A stretch of DNA of 53,493 nucleotides, from positions 1 through 53,493 of the forward strand of contig LSSG01000075.1 in assembly GCA_001595915.1 (NCBI GenBank), read 5' to 3'. Of the stretch, positions 1-7,964 are shown in pieces. A program made the translations under genes and the position numbers. Below the pieces are notes generated by a model that saw only the letters and a list, made by a program, of their open reading frames with translations, ran no database searches and was not told the DNA's origin. Source of the stretch: Thermoplasmatales archaeon SG8-52-3 (GTDB lineage Archaea; Thermoplasmatota; E2; DHVEG-1). Numbering within the stretch: the first letter of the stretch is position 1; each line of letters starts with the position of its first letter.

Positions 1-370
1 TACACAACAACCTATCAATACTTTTTTTTAAATCCATGAATTCAAAAGGTTTTGTAATATAATCTTCTACAACAATTCCACCAAATGTTTTACTGAAAGG
101 ATCAGATTTTGCAGTTAGAAAAATTACTGGGATATTTTTCCATTTAGGATTTTTCTTAAGTTCGGCTGCAACATCCCATCCACTGATTCCAGGCATCATT
201 ACATCAAGTAGTATTATATCTGGCAATTTTTTATTTTTTAATAACTTAAGACATTTCTCCCCATTTTCAACACTTAAAATCTTGTAATTTGAATCCAAAA
301 CCTCAAATCTTTTTTTAACAGTATAAATTATATCAGGATCATCATCTACAACCAAAATTGTTTTTTTCAT
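1..370 (-). CDS. Response regulator receiver domain protein (3' end outside window)
   Basis: This reading frame is absent from the ORF track because it runs off the left edge. Translated from the ATG at 370 it begins MKKTILVVDDDPDII, the acidic pocket of a CheY-like receiver. It continues with DIILLDVMMPGISGWD, where the first Asp of LLD is the phospho-acceptor, then FLTAKSD with the conserved Thr, and VEDYITKPFEF with the conserved Lys-Pro. About 123 residues are visible, essentially one full receiver domain; whether an output domain follows cannot be seen. It would accept phosphate from a histidine kinase that is not in the window. It is divergent from the membrane winged-helix gene at 563. 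The family call is certain; the target process is unknown. Confidence 0.9.
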   Translation of the reverse strand, partial: MKKTILVVDDDPDIIYTVKKRFEVLDSNYKILSVENGEKCLKLLKNKKLPDIILLDVMMPGISGWDVAAELKKNPKWKNIPVIFLTAKSDPFSKTFGGIVVEDYITKPFEFMDLKKSIDRLLC

Positions 371-529
371 TCATCCCTTTCCTATGATATATCTACTAAC
401 TTTTTTTTATTTAAAAATATTTCTAATAATAAAAATTAATTATTTTTTGAAATTAAAATATTCAATAAATGAGATTTTAAATATATTTAAATTAATGATT
501 TATTTTTGATTATGATTACTAAAAGTTTA

Positions 530-537
530 TTTATACT
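530..537 (+). promoter_or_regulatory. TATA box for the membrane wHTH gene (leaderless transcript likely)
   Basis: TTTATACT lies about 26-33 nt before the ATG at 563, so transcription should begin close to that ATG. There is no Shine-Dalgarno sequence just upstream (cctctaagacaatag), which fits a leaderless mRNA. The rest of 371-562 is AT-rich intergenic DNA between two divergent genes, in which I see no other feature. Confidence 0.5.
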
Positions 538-562
538 TTTAAAATATCCTCTAAGACAATAG

Positions 563-1321
563 ATGGGATTAAAAAATATTTATAAAAAAATCTTCTTCCT
601 TTCGATATTATTTATAATTTATTCAATAATTATCCAACCAATAACACAAGCAGAAAACTACTATGCAGATGTTACAATAGAAGTGGATTCTTCTGGTTTT
701 GTAACAATTGATGGTATAACAAATCATCCAGATTTATTGATAGAAAATTCAGATATTTATACTTCCAAAAAACAAAGTTATTGGTTGTTAAATATAACAA
801 AAGAAGATGTTTTTTCTGATTTTATTTATGATTTAAGTTTACCAAGTGGTTCATCTATAAACTACATAAAATCTTCAGGATTTATTAGTATAGAAGAAAA
901 TGAAGGTAATTTATTTATTAAGGGTTTTGGAGATAATGAATCTTTTTCAATATTAGTGCAATACCAAATAGAAAAATTAATAGAAAATCAAAAACTAGAA
1001 TTAGATTTTATATTTATTTTTTTAATTTTCCTGATAGTTATTGTAACTATATTTTTAATTATTTTTTTAATAAAAGATAAAAGAATTGTTAATCAACCAA
1101 AAACTAATGAAAATAATTTCAGGGGTTTGAATCAACGTCAAAAAGAAATTATGAATTTTTTAATTAATAAGGATACAGCTGTAACACAAACAGAAATTCA
1201 AAGGGAATTAAATATCCCAAAGGCAGCTGTTTCAAGAAATATTCGTGGATTAGAACTTAAAGGATTAATAGAAAAAGAACAAATTGGTATGTCTAATTTA
1301 ATTAGAATTAAGAAACAATAA
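563..1321 (+). CDS. Membrane-anchored winged-helix transcriptional regulator
   Basis: The 252-residue protein has an N-terminal hydrophobic segment (about residues 10-28, signal peptide or anchor), an extracytoplasmic domain to about residue 145, a strong membrane helix at about 147-170, and a cytoplasmic C-terminal winged helix (about 188-252). The C-terminal part has the MarR/IclR-like pattern LNQRQKEIMNFLI, then TQTEIQRELNIPKAAVSRNI, then a wing near LIRIKKQ. This is the architecture of archaeal one-component membrane regulators that sense outside and bind DNA inside. The ligand is unknown. Because the next gene encodes a secreted protein and has phased repeats before its promoter, that gene is a plausible target, but this is inference. 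Confidence 0.75.
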   Translation: MGLKNIYKKIFFLSILFIIYSIIIQPITQAENYYADVTIEVDSSGFVTIDGITNHPDLLIENSDIYTSKKQSYWLLNITKEDVFSDFIYDLSLPSGSSINYIKSSGFISIEENEGNLFIKGFGDNESFSILVQYQIEKLIENQKLELDFIFIFLIFLIVIVTIFLIIFLIKDKRIVNQPKTNENNFRGLNQRQKEIMNFLINKDTAVTQTEIQRELNIPKAAVSRNIRGLELKGLIEKEQIGMSNLIRIKKQ

Positions 1322-1332
1322 TTTTTACTGTA

Positions 1333-1362
1333 TGTTCCGGTTTGTTCCGCTATTTTTCGGTT
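1333..1362 (+). promoter_or_regulatory. Three 10-bp phased direct repeats upstream of a TATA box
   Basis: TGTTCCGGTT, TGTTCCGCTA and TTTTTCGGTT follow one another without gaps at exactly 10-bp spacing, one helical turn. They end directly before the TATA-like TTTATAAG at 1367-1374 that would serve the gene at 1429. The C/G content stands out from the AT-rich surroundings. The position just upstream of the BRE/TATA fits an activator or regulator site. Confidence 0.45.
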
Positions 1363-1366
1363 AAAA

Positions 1367-1374
1367 TTTATAAG
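1367..1374 (+). promoter_or_regulatory. TATA box for the acidic secreted protein gene
   Basis: TTTATAAG sits about 55 nt before the ATG at 1429. It predicts a leader of about 30 nt that carries the Shine-Dalgarno-like AAGGTG found shortly before the start codon. Confidence 0.45.
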
Positions 1375-1428
1375 CTGTTTCAAACAAATTACAATTAAAG
1401 ATTTGAAAATTGAAAAGGTGTTGAAAAA

Positions 1429-2319
1429 ATGAAAAAAATATCAACTCTATTGATTATGCTGATGATATTAATCTCAATTTCATCATTAGCAATAGCAGAT
1501 GAAGGCGAAGAAAAACCTGGTGAAGAAGAGGAATATGAAGAAGAATCTGATGGTGAAAATGAAACAGAAGATATAGATATTGAAAATGAGACTGAAGATT
1601 TAGACTTAGATAATGAGACTGAAGATTTGGATCCTGAAAATGAAACAGTAAAACAAATAGAAATAATGAATAATTCGTTAGGTTGTGAAATAAGATTATT
1701 GCAACTTGAAAAAGCAATAATAAAGAACCTATTAAAAGGTGAAATGGCTGTTGAGGTTTTAAAGGGTCTTGATTATAACACTACAACTTTAGAAGAAATA
1801 CTTTCTGAAATGAAGTCGTTACTAGAAGAAGTTAGAGCAGTAAATACAAGCTCCAATGGATCTGTAGTTTTATTTGTTGAATTAAAAAGTCAAGCAATAA
1901 ATCTTACAAAACAATTTAGAGAAGCAATTAAAGATTTATTAGATGGTGAAAAACTAAAAGAGATTAGAGAAAGAATCAGGGAAATGATGAGTGATGAATT
2001 AGAAAACTGCAGTAAGATGATAAGAAACAAAATAAAGCAATTCAACAAAAATCAATTACACAAGTTATATGGTATAATAGGTGATGTAAACAACTCTTTT
2101 ATTGAAGAATATTTAAATGGAAATGTTTCACTTGCAGAATTAAAAATACAGATTAGTAAAACAATAAATCAGATGAATAGAGAAAGAAAATATGAAATAT
2201 TTTCCGAAATAAAAGAGGGAAATATTAAGAAAAAGATACATGCACAAGCATCTATTGATGATATGAAAAACAAGGGTCATGGAAAAGATAATGGAAAAGG
2301 CAATGGCAAAGGTAAATAA
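1429..2319 (+). CDS. Secreted acidic, helix-rich protein of unknown function
   Basis: I do not recognise a family. The 296-residue product starts with a good Sec signal peptide (MKKISTLLIMLMILISISSL, cleavage probably near IAIADE). A strongly acidic region (about residues 25-75) follows, with imperfect repeats around ENETEDLD. A mostly alpha-helical, charged domain (about 80-275) has two cysteines (LGCEI and ENCSK). The C-terminus is a basic Gly/Lys tail (GKGNGKGK). No membrane anchor is visible, so it is probably released or held electrostatically in the envelope. AAGGTG precedes the ATG. It is followed 21 bp later by another small acidic envelope protein, so the two may be co-transcribed. 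Confidence 0.7.
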   Translation: MKKISTLLIMLMILISISSLAIADEGEEKPGEEEEYEEESDGENETEDIDIENETEDLDLDNETEDLDPENETVKQIEIMNNSLGCEIRLLQLEKAIIKNLLKGEMAVEVLKGLDYNTTTLEEILSEMKSLLEEVRAVNTSSNGSVVLFVELKSQAINLTKQFREAIKDLLDGEKLKEIRERIREMMSDELENCSKMIRNKIKQFNKNQLHKLYGIIGDVNNSFIEEYLNGNVSLAELKIQISKTINQMNRERKYEIFSEIKEGNIKKKIHAQASIDDMKNKGHGKDNGKGNGKGK

Positions 2320-2340
2320 TCTAGGAGATAGTGATAACTT

Positions 2341-2547
2341 ATGAATAAAAAAATTATCTCAATTGTCTTTCTTTTAATTATCCTTGTTTCATTAGTAGTT
2401 GTTTATAGTTTTTACAATAAATCTTCAACAGATGAAGATCATTACGATAACTCTTATGGAACTATTGATGATAATGTTGTTTCAGAGGAAATAGATGATA
2501 TTTTCATTGATGACGATGATGAGATAGAAATTGGAGAAATGGTTTAG
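2341..2547 (+). CDS. Small membrane-anchored acidic protein
   Basis: The 68-residue protein has a single N-terminal hydrophobic helix (about residues 5-25) after MNKKI, then an Asp/Glu-rich tail with runs such as FIDDDDEIEIGE. It has no recognised domain. A Shine-Dalgarno-like aggaga lies before the ATG. Close spacing behind the secreted acidic protein suggests one transcript. Codon use matches its neighbours, which supports a real gene despite the small size. Confidence 0.6.
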   Translation: MNKKIISIVFLLIILVSLVVVYSFYNKSSTDEDHYDNSYGTIDDNVVSEEIDDIFIDDDDEIEIGEMV

Positions 2548-2567
2548 ATTCCCATCCCTTCTCTCTC

Positions 2568-2584
2568 TTTTTTTTTATTTTTTT
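2568..2584 (+). terminator. T-tract terminator after the acidic protein genes
   Basis: A run of T broken by a single A (tttttttttatttttt) lies 20 bp after the stop at 2547, in the gap between convergent genes. This is the usual archaeal intrinsic terminator form; no clear hairpin precedes it. Confidence 0.45.
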
Positions 2585-2611
2585 AAAAAAATGTTTGATT
2601 AACTCTCATAG

Positions 2612-4201
2612 TTATTTTTTACAATAATCTGGATCACAAGTTTTTTCAGTTTTAGAAGGAACCGGTATTCCAGCAAGTCGCATCATAGGAATTGTTGCTT
2701 TTTTTCCATGTTTCCATCGAGCATAAAGCCAATGGGTTAAGAAAAACATTGGCCCATAAATCCATTTCAGGTCAGGAGTCCAGAAATCTATATTGTTCTT
2801 CCAGCATTTTGATAAAATCTCCCATTGTAACTGAGTTAGATTGTTTAGATTTGTTCTATGATGATTACCAAGCACTGCCTCTTTTAATGGGATGAAAAGA
2901 ACAGGTGTATAGAACATTTTTGCATTATGGTTTCTTAAATCATCAATTAAATCAAGTGTTGCTCTTACGTCATCATCTGTTTCTTCTGGTTGACCTGTCA
3001 TAATTGTACATAAAGGCCACCAATCATGATCATTCATAAGTCCAACTCCTTCTATCACTAGCTCAGGCCATTTATCAACACTATAAGGAAGTGCTTTTCC
3101 TTTCATGTATTTTTTCATAAGACGAACACTTCCTGTTTCTATCCCTACTTCAACAGATATGAAGGGTTGCTTGTATGTTTTGCTTGTACTTGGACGCCAT
3201 TTTGTCTTTTCAATCAAAATTGGTGTTAATTCCTCAAGTATTTTTTTATCATAAATTATTGGTGCAAAAGAAGCATGAGATAAAAGAATATTTTCAACCC
3301 CAGGATAGTTTGCAATTGTTTTATACAGTTTTACAATTTCTTTTCTATTTGGTTTAAATCCTTGTTTTGATTTATATAGAAATAAATCTTCAGTAACAGT
3401 AAAAATTGATTTTGATCCTTCTTTAATATTGATTTCTACTTCTTTCATAATATGATCAAGTGAAAATGAATATTTCGTCCGCATTGTAGGACTACAGAAT
3501 TGGCAGCCTCTACCGCATCCCCTAGTTATTTCAACCATTCCATATGATGCAGAATGTCTAATTATTGGAATTTCCTCTTTTTTAGGCTTTTTTGCAGTAT
3601 AATATGAAGGAACCTTCTTTCCATCTAAAATATTTTTAAAAATATCAATAAGATTATGCTCTGCTTCACCTTGGAAAATTAAATCAATGCCAAGCTCTTC
3701 TTGTGCATTAATTTCGCTAATTTGCCAGGAACCTTGTCCACCAACAACAACTTTTGGTTTATATTTTTGAATGGATGGGTGAGTTACTAGTTTTTTAAAT
3801 TCTGAAGAATTTAATGCCTCTCCTCCGAATCCTATTAATGAATTATATGTTGTAGAAACATAGGCAAGGCCTAATGGATCCATAGTTGATATTCCAACAA
3901 TTTTTGTCTTTTTACCGATAAAATTACTAAGATTATCATAATGTGAAACTACAACATTTTCCTCGCCAAATTGATTTACAAGAATTGCTTCTATTTTCCT
4001 AAGCCCATAAATTGTTTGTTTAGCTGATCCATCTTTATTACTTTCTAGATTATTTAGATGCTCCTTTAACATACGACTGGATATTTTTTTTGGAAATGTA
4101 CAAATAAATGCCATAAATGGATTATTATCATAATGATTAGCTTCGGCTCGAGATGCTGTAAGAACTATTGGATATCCATTTTCTTCATTATTTTGTGGCA
4201 T
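2612..4201 (-). CDS. B12-binding-type radical SAM protein
   Basis: The 529-residue protein has an N-terminal cobalamin-binding-like Rossmann region (about residues 60-190, with VVVGGQGSW), then the radical SAM core with the cluster motif CGRGCQFC (CX3CX2C) near residue 230. Further core elements are FTVTEDLFLY and SVEVGIETGS, plus IMTGQPEETDDD, typical of COG1032 enzymes. The C-terminus carries extra cysteines (CDPDYC). It reductively cleaves S-adenosylmethionine to start a radical reaction. From memory, the overall layout resembles the archaeal GDGT ring synthase type of B12-class radical SAM enzymes, but I cannot verify that. It is transcribed alone, with its own upstream AT-rich promoter region. 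Confidence 0.85.
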   Translation of the reverse strand: MPQNNEENGYPIVLTASRAEANHYDNNPFMAFICTFPKKISSRMLKEHLNNLESNKDGSAKQTIYGLRKIEAILVNQFGEENVVVSHYDNLSNFIGKKTKIVGISTMDPLGLAYVSTTYNSLIGFGGEALNSSEFKKLVTHPSIQKYKPKVVVGGQGSWQISEINAQEELGIDLIFQGEAEHNLIDIFKNILDGKKVPSYYTAKKPKKEEIPIIRHSASYGMVEITRGCGRGCQFCSPTMRTKYSFSLDHIMKEVEINIKEGSKSIFTVTEDLFLYKSKQGFKPNRKEIVKLYKTIANYPGVENILLSHASFAPIIYDKKILEELTPILIEKTKWRPSTSKTYKQPFISVEVGIETGSVRLMKKYMKGKALPYSVDKWPELVIEGVGLMNDHDWWPLCTIMTGQPEETDDDVRATLDLIDDLRNHNAKMFYTPVLFIPLKEAVLGNHHRTNLNNLTQLQWEILSKCWKNNIDFWTPDLKWIYGPMFFLTHWLYARWKHGKKATIPMMRLAGIPVPSKTEKTCDPDYCKK

Positions 4202-4338
4202 ATTTATCAGATTTTCTTATTAATAATTACAATTTAAAACGGGAAATATAAGAATTATTTATTAATGTTGAGTTTTTTATTTTTAATCTTTAAATATTTA
4301 ATAAAAAGATAATTTTGATAATTAATATATAATAAAAC

Positions 4339-4346
4339 TTATATAC
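4339..4346 (+). promoter_or_regulatory. TATA box for the secreted/anchored protein gene
   Basis: TTATATAC lies about 40 nt before the ATG at 4383. A Shine-Dalgarno-like GGTG lies at 4374-4377, giving a short leader. Confidence 0.45.
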
Positions 4347-4382
4347 ATATTAAATTAATATAAGTAGAATATTGGTGTTGTT

Positions 4383-5360
4383 ATGAAGAAAAAATACATA
4401 TTTCTTGCAATAATTGGAACATATTTATTTTTTATATTATCTTCACCTATTGGTCTAGCAATTTCTTCAGAAATTGCTTTTGATATAAAGGAAAAAGAGA
4501 TAATTGAACCAATTCAACCATCTGAATCAAAAGAAATCACTTTCAAGGTTAAATATAGATTAGAATTGGGCACCTTAGGTAAGATGTTTTATTTAAATCG
4601 AAGGATAGGAAGGGTTCTTGCCTTTGGTTTTTTACAATTTTACTTTTTTAAAATTATTAAAAAAATACCACCGGCAACATTAAATCTAACTATTCAAAAA
4701 CCAGATTGGTGTGAAGCAGAATTAAATAAATATGAAGTTGAATTAAGCTATAATAATGAATATGAGGAAGCAGACGTCAAATTATCATTTTCATTAAATG
4801 AAGATGCACCAGCATTTGAAAAAGAAGATATTATCATAAAAGCAGATTTTCTTGGAATTGGTAGTATTGGTGCTTCATTTAACTCTACTAATATCACTTT
4901 TATGTCAGCGTATATATCAAATATATCAGTTGAAGCAGTAGATAATTTTACAATTACTCCATTAAAAGAAATAGAAATTCCAATAAATGTAACAAACAAT
5001 GGAAATGGACAAACAAAAGTAAATATATTAGATTTGGAAAAAGATAATTGGAATATCAGTTCCGAACAGGATAACATAATTGATGTAGGTGAAACAAAGG
5101 AAATAATTATAAATATTAAGGCTCCAAAGAAGTTTGAAAATGAAACAATAACTTTTACATTAGAATCTATCTCAACAGTTGAAACGGTAAATGAGACATA
5201 TAGAAAGGGAGATAATGTTGAGTTTAGTATTACATTTTATAACGATAAAAGTCTTGAAGACGATGATAATGGTATTGATATAACAATTATAATCATCATC
5301 GCTTTTGTTATAATAATAATTCTTGTAATTTTTTTCCTTCTACTTAGAAAAAAAGAATAA
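4383..5360 (+). CDS. Exported protein with NEW3/CARDB-like domain and C-terminal membrane anchor
   Basis: The 325-residue protein begins with a signal peptide (MKKKYIFLAIIGTYLFFILS) and ends with a long Ile-rich membrane helix and RKKE stop-transfer residues. Between them, about residues 170-270 look like a beta-sandwich of the NEW3/CARDB type, with the pattern IEIPINVTNNGNGQTKVNI and later ETKEIIINIKAP, common in archaeal surface proteins. Many Asn-X-Ser/Thr sequons (NVT, NIS, NET) suggest N-glycosylation. It should be displayed outside the cell and held by its C-terminus. The exact role is not deducible. It is transcribed alone before the endonuclease III gene. Confidence 0.7.
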   Translation: MKKKYIFLAIIGTYLFFILSSPIGLAISSEIAFDIKEKEIIEPIQPSESKEITFKVKYRLELGTLGKMFYLNRRIGRVLAFGFLQFYFFKIIKKIPPATLNLTIQKPDWCEAELNKYEVELSYNNEYEEADVKLSFSLNEDAPAFEKEDIIIKADFLGIGSIGASFNSTNITFMSAYISNISVEAVDNFTITPLKEIEIPINVTNNGNGQTKVNILDLEKDNWNISSEQDNIIDVGETKEIIINIKAPKKFENETITFTLESISTVETVNETYRKGDNVEFSITFYNDKSLEDDDNGIDITIIIIIAFVIIIILVIFFLLLRKKE

Positions 5361-5426
5361 ATTTTTGTTTATTCTTTTTTCTATAAAATTTTATAATGAA
5401 TTATTTTATACATTTTTTTCCTGATT

Positions 5427-6098
5427 ATGAATAATGAAAATATATATTTTGATGAAATCTTTGTATTACTTAAAAAAGTTATAATAAAATATTCCGCTCC
5501 TGTTTTATCAAAAAAGAAATTAGAAGATGTAGTTCACACACCATTTACTACACTAATTTCTTGTTTACTAAGTTTGAGAACAAAAGACGAGGTAACTGAA
5601 CTGGCTTCAAAAAGACTTTTAAAAAAATATAATACTCCGCAAAAAATTGTAAAACTACCAATTACTGAAATCCAAAAATTGATTTTTCCAGTTGGTTTTT
5701 ACAAAACAAAAGCAAAACGAATAAAAGAAATTTCAAAGATACTAATTGAAGAATTTAATGGCGAGGTTCCAGAAAAATTTGATGAATTATTAAAACTAAA
5801 AGGTGTTGGAAGAAAAACTGCAAATATTGTAATGGTTTATGGACATAAAAAGAAGGGTTTTTTACCAATAGATACACATTGTCATAGAATTCCAAATAGA
5901 CTTGGATGGATAAAAACAAAAACACCAGAACAAACCGAAATAGAATTAAGAAAAATTCTTCCTTACAAATATTGGGATGACTTTAATCATCTGTTTGTAA
6001 AATTTGGTCAAATAATATGTGTACCTATTTCACCATTTTGTAGTAAATGTCCAATAAATAAATATTGTAAAAAAATATCTGTTAATAAAAGCCGGTAA
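5427..6098 (+). CDS. nth: Endonuclease III, DNA glycosylase/AP lyase
   Basis: The 223-residue product has the standard family length. The helix-hairpin-helix [14 protein letters not shown] contains the catalytic lysine (K130), and PIDTHCHRI contains the catalytic aspartate (D149). The C-terminus has the 4Fe-4S loop with CX6CX2CX5C spacing ([17 protein letters not shown]). It removes oxidised pyrimidines and nicks the abasic site by beta-elimination in base excision repair. The start ATG is the first in frame. It is a single gene between a surface protein and a regulator. Confidence 0.95.
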   Translation: MNNENIYFDEIFVLLKKVIIKYSAPVLSKKKLEDVVHTPFTTLISCLLSLRTKDEVTELASKRLLKKYNTPQKIVKLPITEIQKLIFPVGFYKTKAKRIKEISKILIEEFNGEVPEKFDELLKLKGVGRKTANIVMVYGHKKKGFLPIDTHCHRIPNRLGWIKTKTPEQTEIELRKILPYKYWDDFNHLFVKFGQIICVPISPFCSKCPINKYCKKISVNKSR

Positions 6099-6201
6099 CT
6101 CTTTGGAATTTATTTTATTTATTTTAAATCTGTCCTTAAAAATAATCGATTAATTTATTAACGAAATTAATATTCTTTTTTCTGTTAATAGAGCGGATGG
6201 G

Positions 6202-6534
6202 ATGCAGAGTGATAATCTTAAAACTTTTTCAAGAGAAAACATAAGACCTTTGGTTATTAGATCTCTAAGAAGAAGTAATATAAGGAAAAAAATTGCTGAT
6301 TATCTTTTCGAGATTTGTCCTAATGGTAGTTATACTTCAGAGATAGCATACAATATTAAAACGACTCCAACAAATGTAATCGGTGCAATTAGAGGAATGG
6401 GTTCAAGATATAAAGCAGAAGAATCACTAATTTCATTGGAAGTTGTAGAGCAAGTAAAAAATAATTCAAATATTAAACTATATAAAATAACTGATTTTGG
6501 AAAGGAAATTGTTGAATCTCTAAAAATCAAGTAA
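6202..6534 (+). CDS. Winged-helix transcriptional regulator, possibly EarA-like
   Basis: The 110-residue single-domain protein is a compact winged helix: an N-terminal basic helix (RPLVIRSLRRSNIRKKIADY), a recognition helix region (TSEIAYNIKTTPTNVIGAIR), a GMGSRYK turn and a C-terminal wing with YKITDFGKEIV. From memory this pattern occurs in a euryarchaeal family that includes archaellum regulators (EarA). Its location 2.4 kb before the archaellin genes agrees with that but does not prove it. It most likely binds DNA as a dimer in the cytoplasm. It is transcribed alone and converges on the small 71-residue gene. Confidence 0.65.
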   Translation: MQSDNLKTFSRENIRPLVIRSLRRSNIRKKIADYLFEICPNGSYTSEIAYNIKTTPTNVIGAIRGMGSRYKAEESLISLEVVEQVKNNSNIKLYKITDFGKEIVESLKIK

Positions 6535-6539
6535 TCTTA

Positions 6540-6755
6540 TTATATTTCCCTACCTCTTCTATTTTTTTCAAACATAGTTGTTACCCAGCTTTCTTCAACT
6601 TGATCCATATTACCATCTTCATATTGAACAGTAAGCCATCTACTTGGAGCTGGATATGTATTTACTACTCTTGCTTTTTTTTCTGGGATATCTGGATCTA
6701 TTGGATTTTTAACAAAAACTTCAATCCCTCTTCTAATTCCTCTATCTTTTAGCAA
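6540..6755 (-). CDS. Small basic protein with SH3/Tudor-like beta pattern
   Basis: The start is TTG at 6755, chosen because a strong Shine-Dalgarno GGAGGGG sits six nucleotides before it; the nearby upstream ATG in the same frame meets a stop after four codons. The 71-residue product (RGIRRGIEVFVKNP, then ARVVNTYPAPSRWLTVQYED) looks like a small beta-barrel with basic ends, suggesting nucleic-acid or protein contact. I recognise no named family. It is divergent from the gene at 6846 and shares a promoter region full of TATA-like sequence. Confidence 0.55.
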   Translation of the reverse strand: MLKDRGIRRGIEVFVKNPIDPDIPEKKARVVNTYPAPSRWLTVQYEDGNMDQVEESWVTTMFEKNRRGREI

Positions 6756-6845
6756 TTATTTCCCCTCCATTTTTCATTCATTATATAATGTTACTATCAT
6801 ATATAAATATTTAAATAAGAAATATGACGAAATTTAAATATTGAT

Positions 6846-7412
6846 ATGTTATTTCAAAAAATTGAGGTGGGTAATATTAAATTAAAATTTTGTACTTTAA
6901 TATTTTATGTAATAATATTATCATTTATTTTTTCTTGTTTTTTATTTGAATATTGTAAAGCAAAAGAAAATTCCTATGACATTTCAATAATAGGTGAACC
7001 TACATATAAACTCTCAAACACCTTTGAAAAAAATGGAAGGATACTTGGTAAAACTTTTCAAATAGATATTAAAATGAGTAATACTGGAGCAATTAAATCT
7101 GATGAAATTGAAATAAACCTTACAGATCAAGAAGGATTTATGCTTTCTCAGAAAACATTTTTTGAAGCAGGACAAACTAAAACAGTTTCATTTAATTGGT
7201 CAACAATGAAGATTATTAATCAAGAATTAATTGTTTATTATTATCCATCAGATATTGGTACTCTATGGAATAAATATAACAGTGGTCAAAGAACTTTTAC
7301 AATAAAAGTTTCAGATAATAGTGTACCGTCAACAAGTACTCCAGGTTTTGAAATATTTCTATTATTTACTGCAATTATTTGTATAATTTTTATATTGAAT
7401 AAAAAGAATTAA
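6846..7412 (+). CDS. Exported CARDB-like surface protein with PGF-CTERM-type tail
   Basis: The 188-residue protein has an N-terminal signal peptide (hydrophobic IFYVIILSFIFSCFLF) and a beta-sandwich middle with KMSNTGAIKSDEIEINL, as in CARDB/NEW3 domains. The tail has STPGFE, then a hydrophobic helix, then KKN. That tail matches the general form of archaeosortase (PGF-CTERM) targets, so the protein may be cut and lipid-linked at the surface. The start is uncertain: GAGGTGGG lies after the ATG, 12 nt before an in-frame ATT at 6876, which would give a shorter and more typical signal peptide. Its stop overlaps the stop of the convergent lipoprotein gene. Confidence 0.65.
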   Translation: MLFQKIEVGNIKLKFCTLIFYVIILSFIFSCFLFEYCKAKENSYDISIIGEPTYKLSNTFEKNGRILGKTFQIDIKMSNTGAIKSDEIEINLTDQEGFMLSQKTFFEAGQTKTVSFNWSTMKIINQELIVYYYPSDIGTLWNKYNSGQRTFTIKVSDNSVPSTSTPGFEIFLLFTAIICIIFILNKKN

Positions 7413-7831
7413 CTTTTTTCTTCAACAACAATTTTCACAAAATCTACTTGTGATGATTTTTCACCTGAATATCTTATTATATTTGCAGGAGATACACCTT
7501 GTTCTGTCCAACCTTTTGGAATATATATTTCCTTTGGACCTTCTCTAGTTAATAAAATACCTTCTTTATCATAGAATTCTGCATATACATAGATATCAAT
7601 ATTTCTGTTTAAAATATTACGAAATCTATACTCAACTTCGATACTGAGTATAATACCCGCATCATCTTTATTGAAATTTATTTTTGAATATACAAGTTCA
7701 GCTATATCAGATTCAAATAATATGTTTTTATCAAGATTGTTCTTAGAAGATGTACCTTGTTGTTGACATCCACTTAAAAAAATGGATATAAAAATAACTG
7801 ATATACCTAAAAAATAAATAATTTTTTTCAT
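7409..7831 (-). CDS. Small lipoprotein of unknown function
   Basis: The 140-residue product starts with a lipoprotein signal peptide: basic MKKI, a hydrophobic stretch, and the lipobox IFLSGC ahead of QQQGTSSKN. The mature part is a beta-rich domain with VEYRFRNILNRNIDIYVYAEFYD, resembling small extracytoplasmic immunoglobulin-like folds. It should be tethered to the outer face of the membrane through the lipid-modified cysteine. It is convergent with the PGF-CTERM-like gene (overlapping stops) and divergent from the 141-residue gene at 7965. No function can be assigned. Confidence 0.7.
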   Translation of the reverse strand: MKKIIYFLGISVIFISIFLSGCQQQGTSSKNNLDKNILFESDIAELVYSKINFNKDDAGIILSIEVEYRFRNILNRNIDIYVYAEFYDKEGILLTREGPKEIYIPKGWTEQGVSPANIIRYSGEKSSQVDFVKIVVEEKS

Positions 7832-7964
7832 AATTTATCCCATCCTTTTTATTCTTCACCTTTAATCCGTATTTATTTTTATAATTATAATGTTTACCAT
7901 GGTTGTTATATTTATTAACCAAAATTTCATACTGGACATAAATTAATTTTATTGAGGAATTATA

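Noticed and set aside
1454-1717. Minus-strand ORF of 87 residues
   Set aside because: It is the antisense shadow of the acidic repeat region of the secreted protein; its Leu/His/Phe-rich composition is the mirror of Glu/Asp/Asn codons.
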